NCBI GenBank assembly: GCA_963717475.1
Contig: OY970337.1
Location: 1,612,001-1,676,000 of the forward strand
Origin: AC-32 sp963717475
GTDB taxonomy: Bacteria > Actinomycetota > Thermoleophilia > Gaiellales > Gaiellaceae
Length of the DNA stretch: 64,000 nt
Direction: 5' to 3'
Of this stretch, positions 54,779 to 63,504 are shown one piece after another (the stretch's first letter is position 1; each line of letters opens with the position of its first letter). The notes below the pieces were generated by a model, which worked only from the letters and a program-made list of their open reading frames with translations, was not told the DNA's origin and searched no databases. The position numbers and the translations under genes are program-made.

Positions 54779-56137
54779 CTACCCAGAGGCGAGAAGCTCG
54801 GCGGCCGCCTCGAGGCTCGTGCGGGCCGCGCCGTAGGTGGCGATCCACCCGCGCGCCGTCGGCGGGCGCCACTCCGGCAGGCCCGTCTCGACGACAATCG
54901 TGCCGGCCGGGACAAGCTCACGCTGCCACGCGTGACGGTGCGCGTCGCGAACCACGATCACCACTCGGCCGAGGTCGTCGAGCGGCGGCAACTGCTCACC
55001 TTCGCGCAGCTGCATGCCGCCGAGCCCGTGCCGCGCCTCGCCGGCGGCGATCGTCGCCTCGGGCCGTAGCTCGATCACGAGCGGCTCGCCCGAGAGGCTC
55101 GTCTCGCCCTCGACTCGGAGCGCGCGGCGCGCGGCCTCGGCGCCGGCCTCCGGGTCGTGGTGCGGCCTCGGCGACGCGGCCCACACGGCCGTCTCCGCGA
55201 CGCGCGAAGCAGCCTCCAGAAGGCGCTCCTCGGCCAGCCGTCCGTCACGGACCGCGGCGACGATCGCGGCTTCGACTTCTGCTACCTGCTCAGGCGCCAG
55301 GTCGGCGCCGAGGCAGAGCGCGTCCGCGCCCGCGGCGAGCGCCCGGACGGCCCCGCCCTCCAGCCCGGCGGTCGCGCTGATCGCGCGCATCTCCAGCGCG
55401 TCGGTGATCACCAGGCCGCCGAAGCCGAGCTCCGAGCGCAGCAGCCCGATCACCTTCGCGCTCAGCGTCGCCGGCTCGTCGTCGAGGGCGGCGAACCGGA
55501 TGTGCGCGGTCATCACCGCCCGCACGCCCGCCTCGACCGCCGCCGCGAACGGCGGCAGCGCCCTGGCCTCGAGCGTCTCGCGGTCCGTCTCGACGGAGGG
55601 AAGCTCCAGATGCGAATCGGCGATCGACTCTCCGTGCCCGGGGAAGTGCTTCGCGCACGCGGCCACCCCGACGCTCTGCACGCCCTCGACGAACGCGGCC
55701 ACGTGACGCGCGACCAGAGCCGGATCGGATCCGAACGAACGGACTCCGACGATCGCGCTCGCCGGGTCGACGATCACGTCCGCGACAGGGGCCAGGTCGA
55801 AGTTCACGCCCACCGCGGCGAGCTCGCCGCCGATCGCGGCGGCCACGCGCCGCGTGAGCGCGACGTCGTCGACAGCGCCGAGCGCGAGGTTCCCCGGGAA
55901 CGAGCTCCCCTCCGCGACCTCGAGCCTCGTGACGTCCCCGCCCTCCTCGTCCACCGCGATGAGCAGCCCCGGCAAGGACGAGGTCAGCTCGGCGACCTGC
56001 TCGGAATCCCGGATGTTCCGCGCGAAGAGCACGACGCCGCCGAACCCGCCGCGCTGCACCCAGTCCGGCGCGGTCAGGCCGTCGAAGCCCGGGAAGAGGC
56101 AAGCCGCCGCCGCGGGCTCGAGCCCGCCGTCGCTCAT
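54779..56137 (-). CDS. nagZ: Beta-N-acetylhexosaminidase (GH3, NagZ)
   Basis: 452 residues from ATG at 56137 (ATGA overlap with the permease). The catalytic loop KHFPGHGESIADSHLELP supplies the Asp-His pair, and the nucleophile lies in VITDALEMRAI. No signal peptide is seen, so it is probably cytoplasmic. It removes GlcNAc from imported muropeptides or chito-oligosaccharides. The gene is in the sugar ABC transporter operon, matching a role in wall recycling. Confidence 0.92.
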   Translation of the reverse strand: MSDGGLEPAAAACLFPGFDGLTAPDWVQRGGFGGVVLFARNIRDSEQVAELTSSLPGLLIAVDEEGGDVTRLEVAEGSSFPGNLALGAVDDVALTRRVAAAIGGELAAVGVNFDLAPVADVIVDPASAIVGVRSFGSDPALVARHVAAFVEGVQSVGVAACAKHFPGHGESIADSHLELPSVETDRETLEARALPPFAAAVEAGVRAVMTAHIRFAALDDEPATLSAKVIGLLRSELGFGGLVITDALEMRAISATAGLEGGAVRALAAGADALCLGADLAPEQVAEVEAAIVAAVRDGRLAEERLLEAASRVAETAVWAASPRPHHDPEAGAEAARRALRVEGETSLSGEPLVIELRPEATIAAGEARHGLGGMQLREGEQLPPLDDLGRVVIVVRDAHRHAWQRELVPAGTIVVETGLPEWRPPTARGWIATYGAARTSLEAAAELLASG

Positions 56138-56964
56138 CCCCGAACCGCGCCGGCGGTCAACCCGAACGCGATCTTGCGCTGGATCGCCACGAAGAAGAAG
56201 ACAACCGGCAAGGCGGTGAGCGTCGCGCCGGCCATCAGCGGCCCCCAGGCCGTGCCGCGGTCGCCGCTGAACGACGCGAGCCAGACGGTGAGCGTCTGCT
56301 TGCTCGGATCGTGGAGCAGCACGTAGGCCATGATGTACTCGTTCCAGGCCTGGATGAACGCGAAGATCGAGGTCGCGACCAGGCCCGGCCCGATCAGCGG
56401 CAGCAGGATCCGCAGGAAGGCGCCGAAGCGTGTGGTGCCGTCGACCTGCGAGGCCTCCTCGAGGTCGCGCGGAACGCCGAGCATGAAGCCGCGCAGCGTC
56501 CAGATCGTGAACGGCAGCACGAACGTTAGGTAGGTCACGATCACGCCGCTCAGCTTGTCGACCTGGTGCGCCTTCGAGAGGACGAGGTAGATGGGGATGA
56601 TCAGCGCGTTCAGCGGGATCATCTGCACCGCGATGATCAGGATGATGAACGCCCGCCGCCCGTAGAAGCGGAACTTCGCCAGGGCCAGCGCGGCCAGGAA
56701 GGCGAGCACCAGCGACATCGCCACGACGACGCTGACGATGATCAGGCTGTTCTTGACGTCGGCCCAGAAGTGCGGCCGGTGCACCGCGTCGCCGAAGTTC
56801 GACAGCGTCGGGTGGTACGGGAACCACACGGGCGTGTTGGCGAAGATGTCGCTCCCGGGCTTGAACGCCGTCGAGACCATCCAGTAGACGGGGAACACCA
56901 TCACCGTGAAGACGAGCAGCGCCACGGCGTTGAGGAGAATCCGCCGGCTCCGTCGCGTTTTCAT
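56134..56964 (-). CDS. Carbohydrate ABC transporter permease (MalG type)
   Basis: 276 residues from ATG at 56964, six membrane segments, with the EAA loop EEASQVDGTTRFGAFLRILLPLIGPGL that docks the ATPase. It is one half of an importer; the partner permease ends at an ATGA overlap, and the ATPase is about 3.3 kb upstream in the same region. Confidence 0.92.
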   Translation of the reverse strand: MKTRRSRRILLNAVALLVFTVMVFPVYWMVSTAFKPGSDIFANTPVWFPYHPTLSNFGDAVHRPHFWADVKNSLIIVSVVVAMSLVLAFLAALALAKFRFYGRRAFIILIIAVQMIPLNALIIPIYLVLSKAHQVDKLSGVIVTYLTFVLPFTIWTLRGFMLGVPRDLEEASQVDGTTRFGAFLRILLPLIGPGLVATSIFAFIQAWNEYIMAYVLLHDPSKQTLTVWLASFSGDRGTAWGPLMAGATLTALPVVFFFVAIQRKIAFGLTAGAVRG

Positions 56965-57936
56965 TCGGCATCTCCGATCTTCACCATCTGGCGGATGTAG
57001 ACGAAGCTGACGACGAGCAGGATCGCGACCATCACGAGCGCGATCGCCGAGCCGAGCCCGTACTCGCTCTGCTGAAACGATGTCGTGAAGGCGTAGATCG
57101 ACATCGTGAAGTAGTCGGGCGGCGGCTGGCCGTTCAGCAGGATCCAGATCTGATTGAAGACCTGGAAGTCCCAGATGATCGAGAGGCTCGTCAGGATCAC
57201 GAAGATCGGCTTGAGCAGCGGCATAGTCACGTCGCGGAAGACCCGCCAAGGACTTGCGCCGTCGGTCGTCGCCGCCTCGACCAGCTCCTTCGGCACCTGG
57301 GTGAGACCGGCGAAGACCATCAGGGTCACGAACGGAATCGCTCCCCAGACCACGAGCGAGGTGATGACCGCCCAGCCGCTCCACGTGTTCGCGAACCAAT
57401 CGTGGTGGTTGAAGTCACCGACGTGGAGATACGTCAGAAGCCAGTTGAGGACGCCGAACTCGAAGTCGACCATCCACGACCAGACGGCGACCGCGACGAC
57501 GACCGGCATCGCCCAGACGAAGATCAAGCCCGCCGGTCAGCAGGATGCGCATCTTCGAGCCGAGCTCCGCGAGCAAGAGGGCGATCAGCGTCCCGAACAC
57601 CATCGTCAGCGAGACGGCCGCCGTGGTGAAGGCGAGCGTGCGGGCGACGACGTGCCAGAAGAGGCGGTCGTGGAAGATCTGTGAGTAGTTGTCGAGGCCG
57701 ATCCACTGGCCCTTGTGCCTGATCAGCTGGAAGAGCCCGTAGTGCTCCAGCGACAGGTGCCCCATGAAGTAGAGCGGGTAGCCCAGGACCGCGCCGATCA
57801 CCAGGCAGGCCGGGAGGATCAGGAGGTAGGGCGCCGCTGTACTTCCGAGGCGGCTTGCAAAGGAGCGCCGCGGCCGCCGGGCGGGGAGGGCTGGCTCCGA
57901 CACGGCGGCCGCGGCAGCCGGGAAGCGGGTGCTCAT
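56961..57936 (-). CDS. Carbohydrate ABC transporter permease (MalF type, frameshift)
   Basis: ATG at 57936 starts a signal-anchor permease with several membrane segments (APYLLILPACLVIGAVLGYPLYF). A frame change near 57525-57535 separates KMRILL from LIFVWAMPVVVAVAVWSWM. One base restores about 324 residues. The EAA loop is ELVEAATTDGASPWRVFRDVTMPLLKPI. Confidence 0.88.
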
Positions 57937-57967
57937 GAGAAGAGCGTCCCGCTTCCCGGCCGGCTAC

Positions 57968-59278
57968 TCACGAAGAGGCGTTCAGGATCTGCGTGATCTG
58001 CTGGGCGGCGCTGTGCGTCGCGGCAGCCACGGACTTCTGGTTCGTGAGGATCTTCGTCAGCATGATCTTGAGCAGATGGCTGTTCTCGACGTTGGTCCAG
58101 TTGGGCGACGTCGGGACGAACCAGCTGTACTTCGACGCCCGCGCGAACGGCGCGAGGGACGGGTTGTGGGCATTCACGTTCGCGAGCGTGGTCGTGTTCG
58201 CGATGTTCCCGGCCTTGGCGATGATCTTCTCGGAGGCCGTGCTCGTGAAGGCCTTGATCCAGTCGGCGCCGAGCTGCTTGTTATGAGCCGAGATCGGGAT
58301 GCCGAGGTCCGAGCCGCCGAGGAACGTCGGCATGTAGCGGCCCTTGATGTGGCTGGGCATCGGGTAGGCGCCCATCTTCTTCTCGAAGGACTTCGGCGCG
58401 GCGCCGCCCTTCGGGTTGAACACGTACGGCCACTCCCAGCCGTTGCCGTAGAACGACGCCATCCGGCCCTTTGCGAACGGAATGCTCGGGTACGGATGCG
58501 CCTCGTCGTTCGACTTGCTGGCCCGCGAGAGCTTGCGGACCATCGACTTGAAGATGGTCAGCGCCTTCACGGCCTGCGGCGAGTCGATCGTGCCCTTCCA
58601 CTTGCCGTTTTTCTGCTGGACGGCGATGTGCCCGCCGTAGTCCTCGACGAACGTCGTGGCGGCGTACCAGTTCTGGCCCGGCTCGTAGAACGCGGAGAAG
58701 TTCCGGTTCTTGCCGAACTTCTTCATCAGCTTCTTGCCGTCCGTCACGAACTGCGAGTAGGTCTTCGGGACACCCTTGATGCCGGCCCGGCGGTACATGT
58801 CCTTGCGATAGATCACGGCCCGCGCGCCGGCGTAGTACGGCACGCAGTACACCTTTCCGCGGTAGGTGCAGGACGCCTTGAGGCCGGCGAGCCACGTCTT
58901 GCCGTTCGGGTAGCTCTTCGGATTCACCGAGCTGAAGGCGCCCGCAGCCATGTACTTCGCGGTCTGCGAGTTCCCGAGCTCGATCGCGTCGGGCGGATCG
59001 CCTGCGGCCAGCGCGGCGTCGAACTTCTGCAGCACCGAGTCCCAGCTCTGGTACTCGATGTTCACGTCGACGCCCGGATGCTGCTGCTGGAACTGCTGGT
59101 TCGCGGCAGCGATCGCCGCGGGCCAGCCGTTCTGCGCGTCGCTCATCACCCAGACGGTGACCTGCTGCGCAGAGGCCCGGTCGGAACTGCCGGCTCCCCT
59201 GAGGCTGCCGCTAGCCGTCGAGGCCGCTGTAGCGAGTGCGACCGCGAGAGCGACGGCGGCGAGGATGCGGTATCTCAT
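57968..59278 (-). CDS. Sugar ABC transporter substrate-binding protein
   Basis: 436 residues from ATG at 59278 with an AGAGGGAG ribosome site. A signal peptide (LAAVALAVALATAASTASG) is followed by a type-1 extracellular binding fold: QQVTVWVMSDAQNGWPAAIA, PDAIELGNSQTAKYMAAGAF, WEWPYVFNPKGG. Neighbouring NagZ, NagA, MurQ and a DasR-like regulator suggest the ligand is a GlcNAc or MurNAc compound. DasA/NgcE-like proteins are comparable. Confidence 0.9.
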   Translation of the reverse strand: MRYRILAAVALAVALATAASTASGSLRGAGSSDRASAQQVTVWVMSDAQNGWPAAIAAANQQFQQQHPGVDVNIEYQSWDSVLQKFDAALAAGDPPDAIELGNSQTAKYMAAGAFSSVNPKSYPNGKTWLAGLKASCTYRGKVYCVPYYAGARAVIYRKDMYRRAGIKGVPKTYSQFVTDGKKLMKKFGKNRNFSAFYEPGQNWYAATTFVEDYGGHIAVQQKNGKWKGTIDSPQAVKALTIFKSMVRKLSRASKSNDEAHPYPSIPFAKGRMASFYGNGWEWPYVFNPKGGAAPKSFEKKMGAYPMPSHIKGRYMPTFLGGSDLGIPISAHNKQLGADWIKAFTSTASEKIIAKAGNIANTTTLANVNAHNPSLAPFARASKYSWFVPTSPNWTNVENSHLLKIMLTKILTNQKSVAAATHSAAQQITQILNASS

Positions 59279-59358
59279 GTGACTCCCTCTGCTCTTGGCG
59301 GACGACCCGCTCTTACCGCGCCTGTGGCCCGACGACGGTAGACGGCGGCCGCGGGAAT

Positions 59359-59370
59359 TGGTGCATACCA
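59359..59370. promoter_or_regulatory. Candidate GntR (DasR-type) operator upstream of the transporter operon
   Basis: TGGTGCATACCA keeps the TGGT-N4-ACCA arms of the dre consensus TGGTCTAGACCA. It lies 81 bases upstream of the substrate-binding protein start. Confidence 0.5.
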
Positions 59371-59409
59371 CTTGACCACGGTGCGGACACTTGCACAACT
59401 CTCGCATGG

Positions 59410-59421
59410 TTGTCAAGACCA
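59410..59421. promoter_or_regulatory. Second candidate GntR operator
   Basis: TTGTCAAGACCA matches TGGTCTAGACCA at 10 of 12 positions and, on the minus strand, holds TTGACA, which could be a -35 box. It is 40 bases from the first site. Confidence 0.45.
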
Positions 59422-59438
59422 ATTAGCATCGTGCTGCG

Positions 59439-60227
59439 CTAGATCCCGGAGTCGCCGCGAGCGTGGTCTTGACCGGCGGCGCCGGCCGCGAGACGAGTCG
59501 GGCCTGGGAGAGCGGGCCGCCTCGGCGACGGTAGCGCCGTCAGATCGGTGACGAGCCGGTAGCGGTCGCCGCGGTAGATCGAGTGGACGAACTCCACGAT
59601 CTCGTTGCTTTCCGCGTGCGTCACGCGCTCAAAGAGGAACGCCGGCGAGTGGAGCGGAATGCCGAGCGCCTCCGACTCCTCCTCGTTGGTCACCGTCGGC
59701 TCGATCGTCTGCGCTCCGCCCGCGATCACGATCCCGAACCGGTCGCGCAGGATCTCGTAGAACGACTGGCCGTCGAGGTCGCGCTGCGTCAGGCCGGGCA
59801 CGAGCGCTTCCCGGACGTGCAGCGTCTCGATCGCCATGGTCTCCCGGTCGGCGAGCCGCAGGCGCTTCGCGACGACGATCGGCTCCGAAGGTGACACGTG
59901 GAGGAACCGTCCAAGGCGGGCGCCGGCAGGTACGACCTCGAGCCCGAGCGTTCGGCTGCCGGGATCCATGCCGCGCCGCCGCATGTCCTCCGTGAAGGAG
60001 GTCATGGTCAGCTCCTGGGCGATCTTCGGCTCGCTGACGAACGTCCCCGATCCGCGGCGCCTGATGACGTATCCCTCACGGGCCAGCTCGTCCAGTGCCG
60101 CGCGGAGCGTGAGCCGCGAGACGCCGAGCTCGGCGCTGAGCTGCCGCTCGGACGGGATCGCCTGCCCGACGCCGAGGCCGTCGATCAGGTCGAGCACGCG
60201 GTCCCGGGTCTCGCGCTGCTTGGTCAC
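59439..60227 (-). CDS. GntR family regulator, HutC/DasR-like
   Basis: 262 residues from GTG at 60227 (GTGA overlap with the ATPase gene). The winged helix is IPSERQLSAELGVSRLTLRAALDELAREGYVIRRRGSGTF; the rest is a UTRA ligand-binding domain (LRLADRETMAIETLHVREALVPGL). DasR/NagR proteins bind GlcNAc-6-P or GlcN-6-P and repress amino-sugar genes. Its C-terminus has about 25 extra residues. It likely controls the neighbouring transporter and murQ-nagA genes. Confidence 0.88.
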   Translation of the reverse strand: MTKQRETRDRVLDLIDGLGVGQAIPSERQLSAELGVSRLTLRAALDELAREGYVIRRRGSGTFVSEPKIAQELTMTSFTEDMRRRGMDPGSRTLGLEVVPAGARLGRFLHVSPSEPIVVAKRLRLADRETMAIETLHVREALVPGLTQRDLDGQSFYEILRDRFGIVIAGGAQTIEPTVTNEEESEALGIPLHSPAFLFERVTHAESNEIVEFVHSIYRGDRYRLVTDLTALPSPRRPALPGPTRLAAGAAGQDHARGDSGI

Positions 60228-61417
60228 GGCGCTGTCGCCAGCTCCTCGGCCGGCGCGGCGTCCATGGACTCCGCCTCGACGGGCAGGCGCGCCCCGGTCG
60301 CGGGGTCGAAGAAGTGAAGGCGCGAGGGATTGACCGCGAGCTCGAGCGGCGCGCCCACCCGCGCGTCCGTCGACGGGCCGACGCGCGCCGCGAAAAGGGC
60401 CTTGGATTCGGGCAAAAGGATCGCCTCGTCCTCCGCTTTCTCCAGGATCTCGGCGGTGACCTGAGGCGCGTCGACCGGGAAGAACACGTGCGCTTCGGAA
60501 CCCAGCTCCTCGACCACAGCGGGGGTCACGTGCACCGTCGACGAGGTCGCTGCGAAACCGGTCTCCTCGAAGGCCTCGGGTCGGATGCCGAGGATCACCT
60601 TCGCCGGCGCGCCCTTGGGCCGACGCCGATCATCGAGCCGCACGCGGAAGCCGCCGAAGGCGAGCTCGTTCCCTTCGATCGACGCCTCGACGAGGTTCAT
60701 CGCAGGCGTCCCGATGAAGGCGGCGACGAAGACGTTGGCAGGCCGGTCGTAGAGCCGCTGCGGCGTGTCGCACTGGAGCACGCGGCCCTCGTTGAGCACG
60801 GCGACGCGCTGGCCGAGCGTCATAGCCTCGGTCTGGTCGTGCGTGACGTACACGGTCGTGACGCCCAGCCGCTGGTGCAGCTGCGAGAGGGAGGCGCGCA
60901 TCCCGACCCGGAGCTTGGCGTCGAGGTTGGAGAGCGGCTCGTCCATCAGAAAGGCCTTCGGCTCGCGGACGATCGCGCGCCCCATCGCAACCCGCTGGCG
61001 CTGCCCCCCGGAGAGCTGCCCGGGGCGCCGGTCGAGCAGCGCCTCGAGCCCGAGCAGGGCCGCGACCTCGTCGACGCGCCGCTTCGCCTCGTCCTTCGGG
61101 GTGCGCCGCACCTTGAGGCCGTAGGCGATGTTCTGGCGCACGCTCATGTGCGGATAGAGGGCATAGCTCTGGAAGACCATGGCGATGTCGCGTCGTCTGG
61201 GCGCGAGCGTCGTGACGTCGGTGCCGCCGATCGCGATCGTTCCCTGCGACGCCTCCTCGAGCCCCGCGACGAGGCGCAGCAGCGTCGACTTGCCGCAGCC
61301 GGAGGGACCGACGAGGACGAGGAACTCACCGTCGCCGATCCGCAGCGACACGTCGTCGACGGCGAGCACGCCGCCGGGATACGCCTTCGACAGGTGGTCG
61401 AGAACGATCTCCGCCAT
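60224..61417 (-). CDS. Sugar ABC transporter ATP-binding protein (MsiK/UgpC type)
   Basis: 397 residues from ATG at 61417. Walker A is VGPSGCGKSTLLRLVAG, the signature is LSGGQRQRVAMGRAIVREP and Walker B is AFLMDEPLSNLD; the C-terminal TOBE/OB domain (ILGIRPEAFEE) fits MalK-like proteins. It energises the sugar permeases. Some actinobacteria use one such ATPase for several importers. It is divergent from murQ. Confidence 0.93.
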   Translation of the reverse strand: MAEIVLDHLSKAYPGGVLAVDDVSLRIGDGEFLVLVGPSGCGKSTLLRLVAGLEEASQGTIAIGGTDVTTLAPRRRDIAMVFQSYALYPHMSVRQNIAYGLKVRRTPKDEAKRRVDEVAALLGLEALLDRRPGQLSGGQRQRVAMGRAIVREPKAFLMDEPLSNLDAKLRVGMRASLSQLHQRLGVTTVYVTHDQTEAMTLGQRVAVLNEGRVLQCDTPQRLYDRPANVFVAAFIGTPAMNLVEASIEGNELAFGGFRVRLDDRRRPKGAPAKVILGIRPEAFEETGFAATSSTVHVTPAVVEELGSEAHVFFPVDAPQVTAEILEKAEDEAILLPESKALFAARVGPSTDARVGAPLELAVNPSRLHFFDPATGARLPVEAESMDAAPAEELATAP

Positions 61418-61483
61418 CGAGCCGTGAAGAATAGGACCACTGGGGCACAAAAGCAAGACCACATGGCCTGAACCCCTGACAAC

Positions 61484-61495
61484 TGGTATTGACCA
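61484..61495. promoter_or_regulatory. Candidate GntR operator overlapping the murQ -35 box
   Basis: TGGTATTGACCA keeps the TGGT-N4-ACCA arms of the DasR dre site. It contains the murQ -35 hexamer (TTGACC), so bound repressor would block RNA polymerase. Confidence 0.6.
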
Positions 61496-61518
61496 CCGGG
61501 CCGCAGGCTGCATACACT
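61489..61518 (+). promoter_or_regulatory. murQ promoter (leaderless)
   Basis: -35 TTGACC (61489-61494) and -10 TACACT (61513-61518) are 18 bases apart. The -10 ends 7 bases before ATG 61526, so transcription should start at or next to the ATG. This is the best full promoter in the window. Confidence 0.65.
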
Positions 61519-61525
61519 GCGGCCC

Positions 61526-62416
61526 ATGGCCCTCGACGAGCTGACCACCGAGGCCCGCACCGAACGGCCCGATTACGACCTCAGCTCGACTGCGGAGCTG
61601 GTCGAACTGATGAACCGCGAGGACGCGACCGTCCCGGGCGCCGTCGCGCGGGTCGCGGCCGAGCTCGCCGCGGCGATCGACGCGGTGGTCGAACGGCTTC
61701 GCGGGGGCGGTCGCCTGGTGTACGTCGGCGCGGGCTCGTCCGGCCACATCGCGGCCCTGGACGCCGGCGAGTGCGAGGCGACGTTCTCGACCGAGCCGGG
61801 CCAGGTGATCGCACTCGTCGCCGGCGCCGAGCTGGCGTCGGCCGCGGAGCGTGAGGCCGCCGAGGACGACGGAGCCGCCGGCAGGCGCGCCGTCGAGGAG
61901 CTGCACGTCTCCGAGCGCGACGCCGTCGTCGGAATCAGCGCAAGCGGCCGCACTCCCTTTGCCGTCGAGGCGCTCGAGGCTGCGAAGGGGGCCGGCGCGC
62001 TCACGATCGCCGTCGCCTCGGTCCTCGACTCGGAGCTCGCGCGCGCCGCCGACCACGAGCTCGCAGTCGTCGTCGGCCCGGAGTTCGTCGCAGGCTCTAC
62101 GAGGCTGAAGGCCGGCACCGCGCAGAAGCTCGTCCTCAACACGCTTTCGACCGTCGCCATGATCCGCCTCGGCAAGACCTACGGCGATCTGATGGTCGAC
62201 GTCCGCACCTCGAACGAGAAGCTCGCGGCGCGCGCGCGGAGGATCGTCCGCGACGCGACCGGAGTCTCCGACGAGGAGGCCGTGGCAGCCCTCGCCGACG
62301 CCGGCGGGAGCGCGAAGGTCGCGATCGTCGCGCTCGTGCGCGGAATCGACGCCGCCACGGCTCGGGAGCGGCTCGAGAGCACAGGCGGCGTGATTCGATC
62401 GGCGCTCGAGCGATGA
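61526..62416 (+). CDS. murQ: N-acetylmuramic acid 6-phosphate etherase
   Basis: 296 residues from ATG 61526. The SIS-domain signature YVGAGSSGHIAALDAGECEATF, VGISASGRTPFAVEALEAAK and GSTRLKAGTAQKLVLNTLSTVAMIRLGKTYGDLMVDV are diagnostic. MurQ splits MurNAc-6-P into GlcNAc-6-P and D-lactate. Because transport here is by ABC, a MurNAc/GlcNAc kinase must act first; none is in the window. It couples to nagA by ATGA. Confidence 0.93.
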   Translation: MALDELTTEARTERPDYDLSSTAELVELMNREDATVPGAVARVAAELAAAIDAVVERLRGGGRLVYVGAGSSGHIAALDAGECEATFSTEPGQVIALVAGAELASAAEREAAEDDGAAGRRAVEELHVSERDAVVGISASGRTPFAVEALEAAKGAGALTIAVASVLDSELARAADHELAVVVGPEFVAGSTRLKAGTAQKLVLNTLSTVAMIRLGKTYGDLMVDVRTSNEKLAARARRIVRDATGVSDEEAVAALADAGGSAKVAIVALVRGIDAATARERLESTGGVIRSALER

Positions 62417-63504
62417 AGCTCGGGGTCGAAGCCGCGCTCGTCGACGGGGTGCTCGTCCCGGGCGATGTCGAAATCGTGGACGGGACGGTTGCCGCGTACG
62501 GGCTCGCCGCCCCCAACGGCAGCGGCGTCGCGGTTCCGGGCTTCCTCGACCTCCAGGTCAACGGCTTCGCCGGCGTCGACCTGATGAACGCCGACGACGG
62601 CGGCTACCGCCGCGCGGGCGAGGCGCTGCTCGAGAACGGCGTGACGGCATACCTCCCCACCTTCATCTCCGCGCCCGAGGACGAGCTTCTCACCGCGCTC
62701 CGCAACCTTCCCTCCGGCCCGGGCGGTGCCCGCATCCTGGGCGTGCACCTCGAGGGGCCGTTCCTGTCGAAGAAGCGGCTGGGGATCCACCCGCCGGGTG
62801 CACGCCGCGATCCGGACCCCGTCCTGCTCGAGCGGCTGCTCGACGCGGGACCCGTGCGGATGATGACCCTGGCGCCCGAGCTTCCCGGTGCAAACGAGCT
62901 GATCGACCGGTTGCTCGCCGCCGGCGTCGCGGTCTCGGCCGGGCACACCGATGCGACCGCGGCGGAGGCCAACCTCTCCTTCGACCGCGGCGTCTGCGCG
63001 GTGACTCACCTCTTCAACGCGATGCGACCGTTCCGCCACCGCGATCCCGGCCTCGCCGGCGCCGCACTGGCCCGGGAGGACGTGATCGTCCAGATCATCC
63101 TCGACGGGGTGCACCTCGCCGAGGAGACCGCGCGCCTGACGTGGCAGGCCGCCCACGGCCGCGTGGCACTCGTCACCGATGCCGTCGCTGCGGCCGGGAT
63201 GGGCGACGGCTTCTATTTCGTCGGCGGGTCCCCGATCAACGTCCGCAACGGCGTCGCCCGGGGACTCGACGACGTCCTTGCCGGAAGCTCGCTGACCATG
63301 ATCGAGGCCGTGCGCAACCTGCACGCGCTCGGCGCCACGCTCACCGAGGCCGTGAACGCCGCGACGGCGGTCCCGGCACGGGTTCTCGGCGCCACCGACC
63401 TGGGTCGCCTGGACGTCGGGCTCCCGGCCGACCTCGTCGTGCTCGACGACAACCTCGAGATCGAGCGCGTCTGCGTCGGAGGCGAGGCTCGTGTCGTTGC
63501 CTGA
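62413..63504 (+). CDS. nagA: N-acetylglucosamine-6-phosphate deacetylase
   Basis: 363 residues from ATG 62413. HLEGPFLSKKRLGIH carries the metal Glu, SAGHTDA and AVTHLFNAM carry the His ligands, and LVTDAVAAAGM the catalytic Asp. It turns GlcNAc-6-P into glucosamine-6-P and acetate. It overlaps the next SIS gene by 14 bases. Confidence 0.94.
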   Translation: MKLGVEAALVDGVLVPGDVEIVDGTVAAYGLAAPNGSGVAVPGFLDLQVNGFAGVDLMNADDGGYRRAGEALLENGVTAYLPTFISAPEDELLTALRNLPSGPGGARILGVHLEGPFLSKKRLGIHPPGARRDPDPVLLERLLDAGPVRMMTLAPELPGANELIDRLLAAGVAVSAGHTDATAAEANLSFDRGVCAVTHLFNAMRPFRHRDPGLAGAALAREDVIVQIILDGVHLAEETARLTWQAAHGRVALVTDAVAAAGMGDGFYFVGGSPINVRNGVARGLDDVLAGSSLTMIEAVRNLHALGATLTEAVNAATAVPARVLGATDLGRLDVGLPADLVVLDDNLEIERVCVGGEARVVA

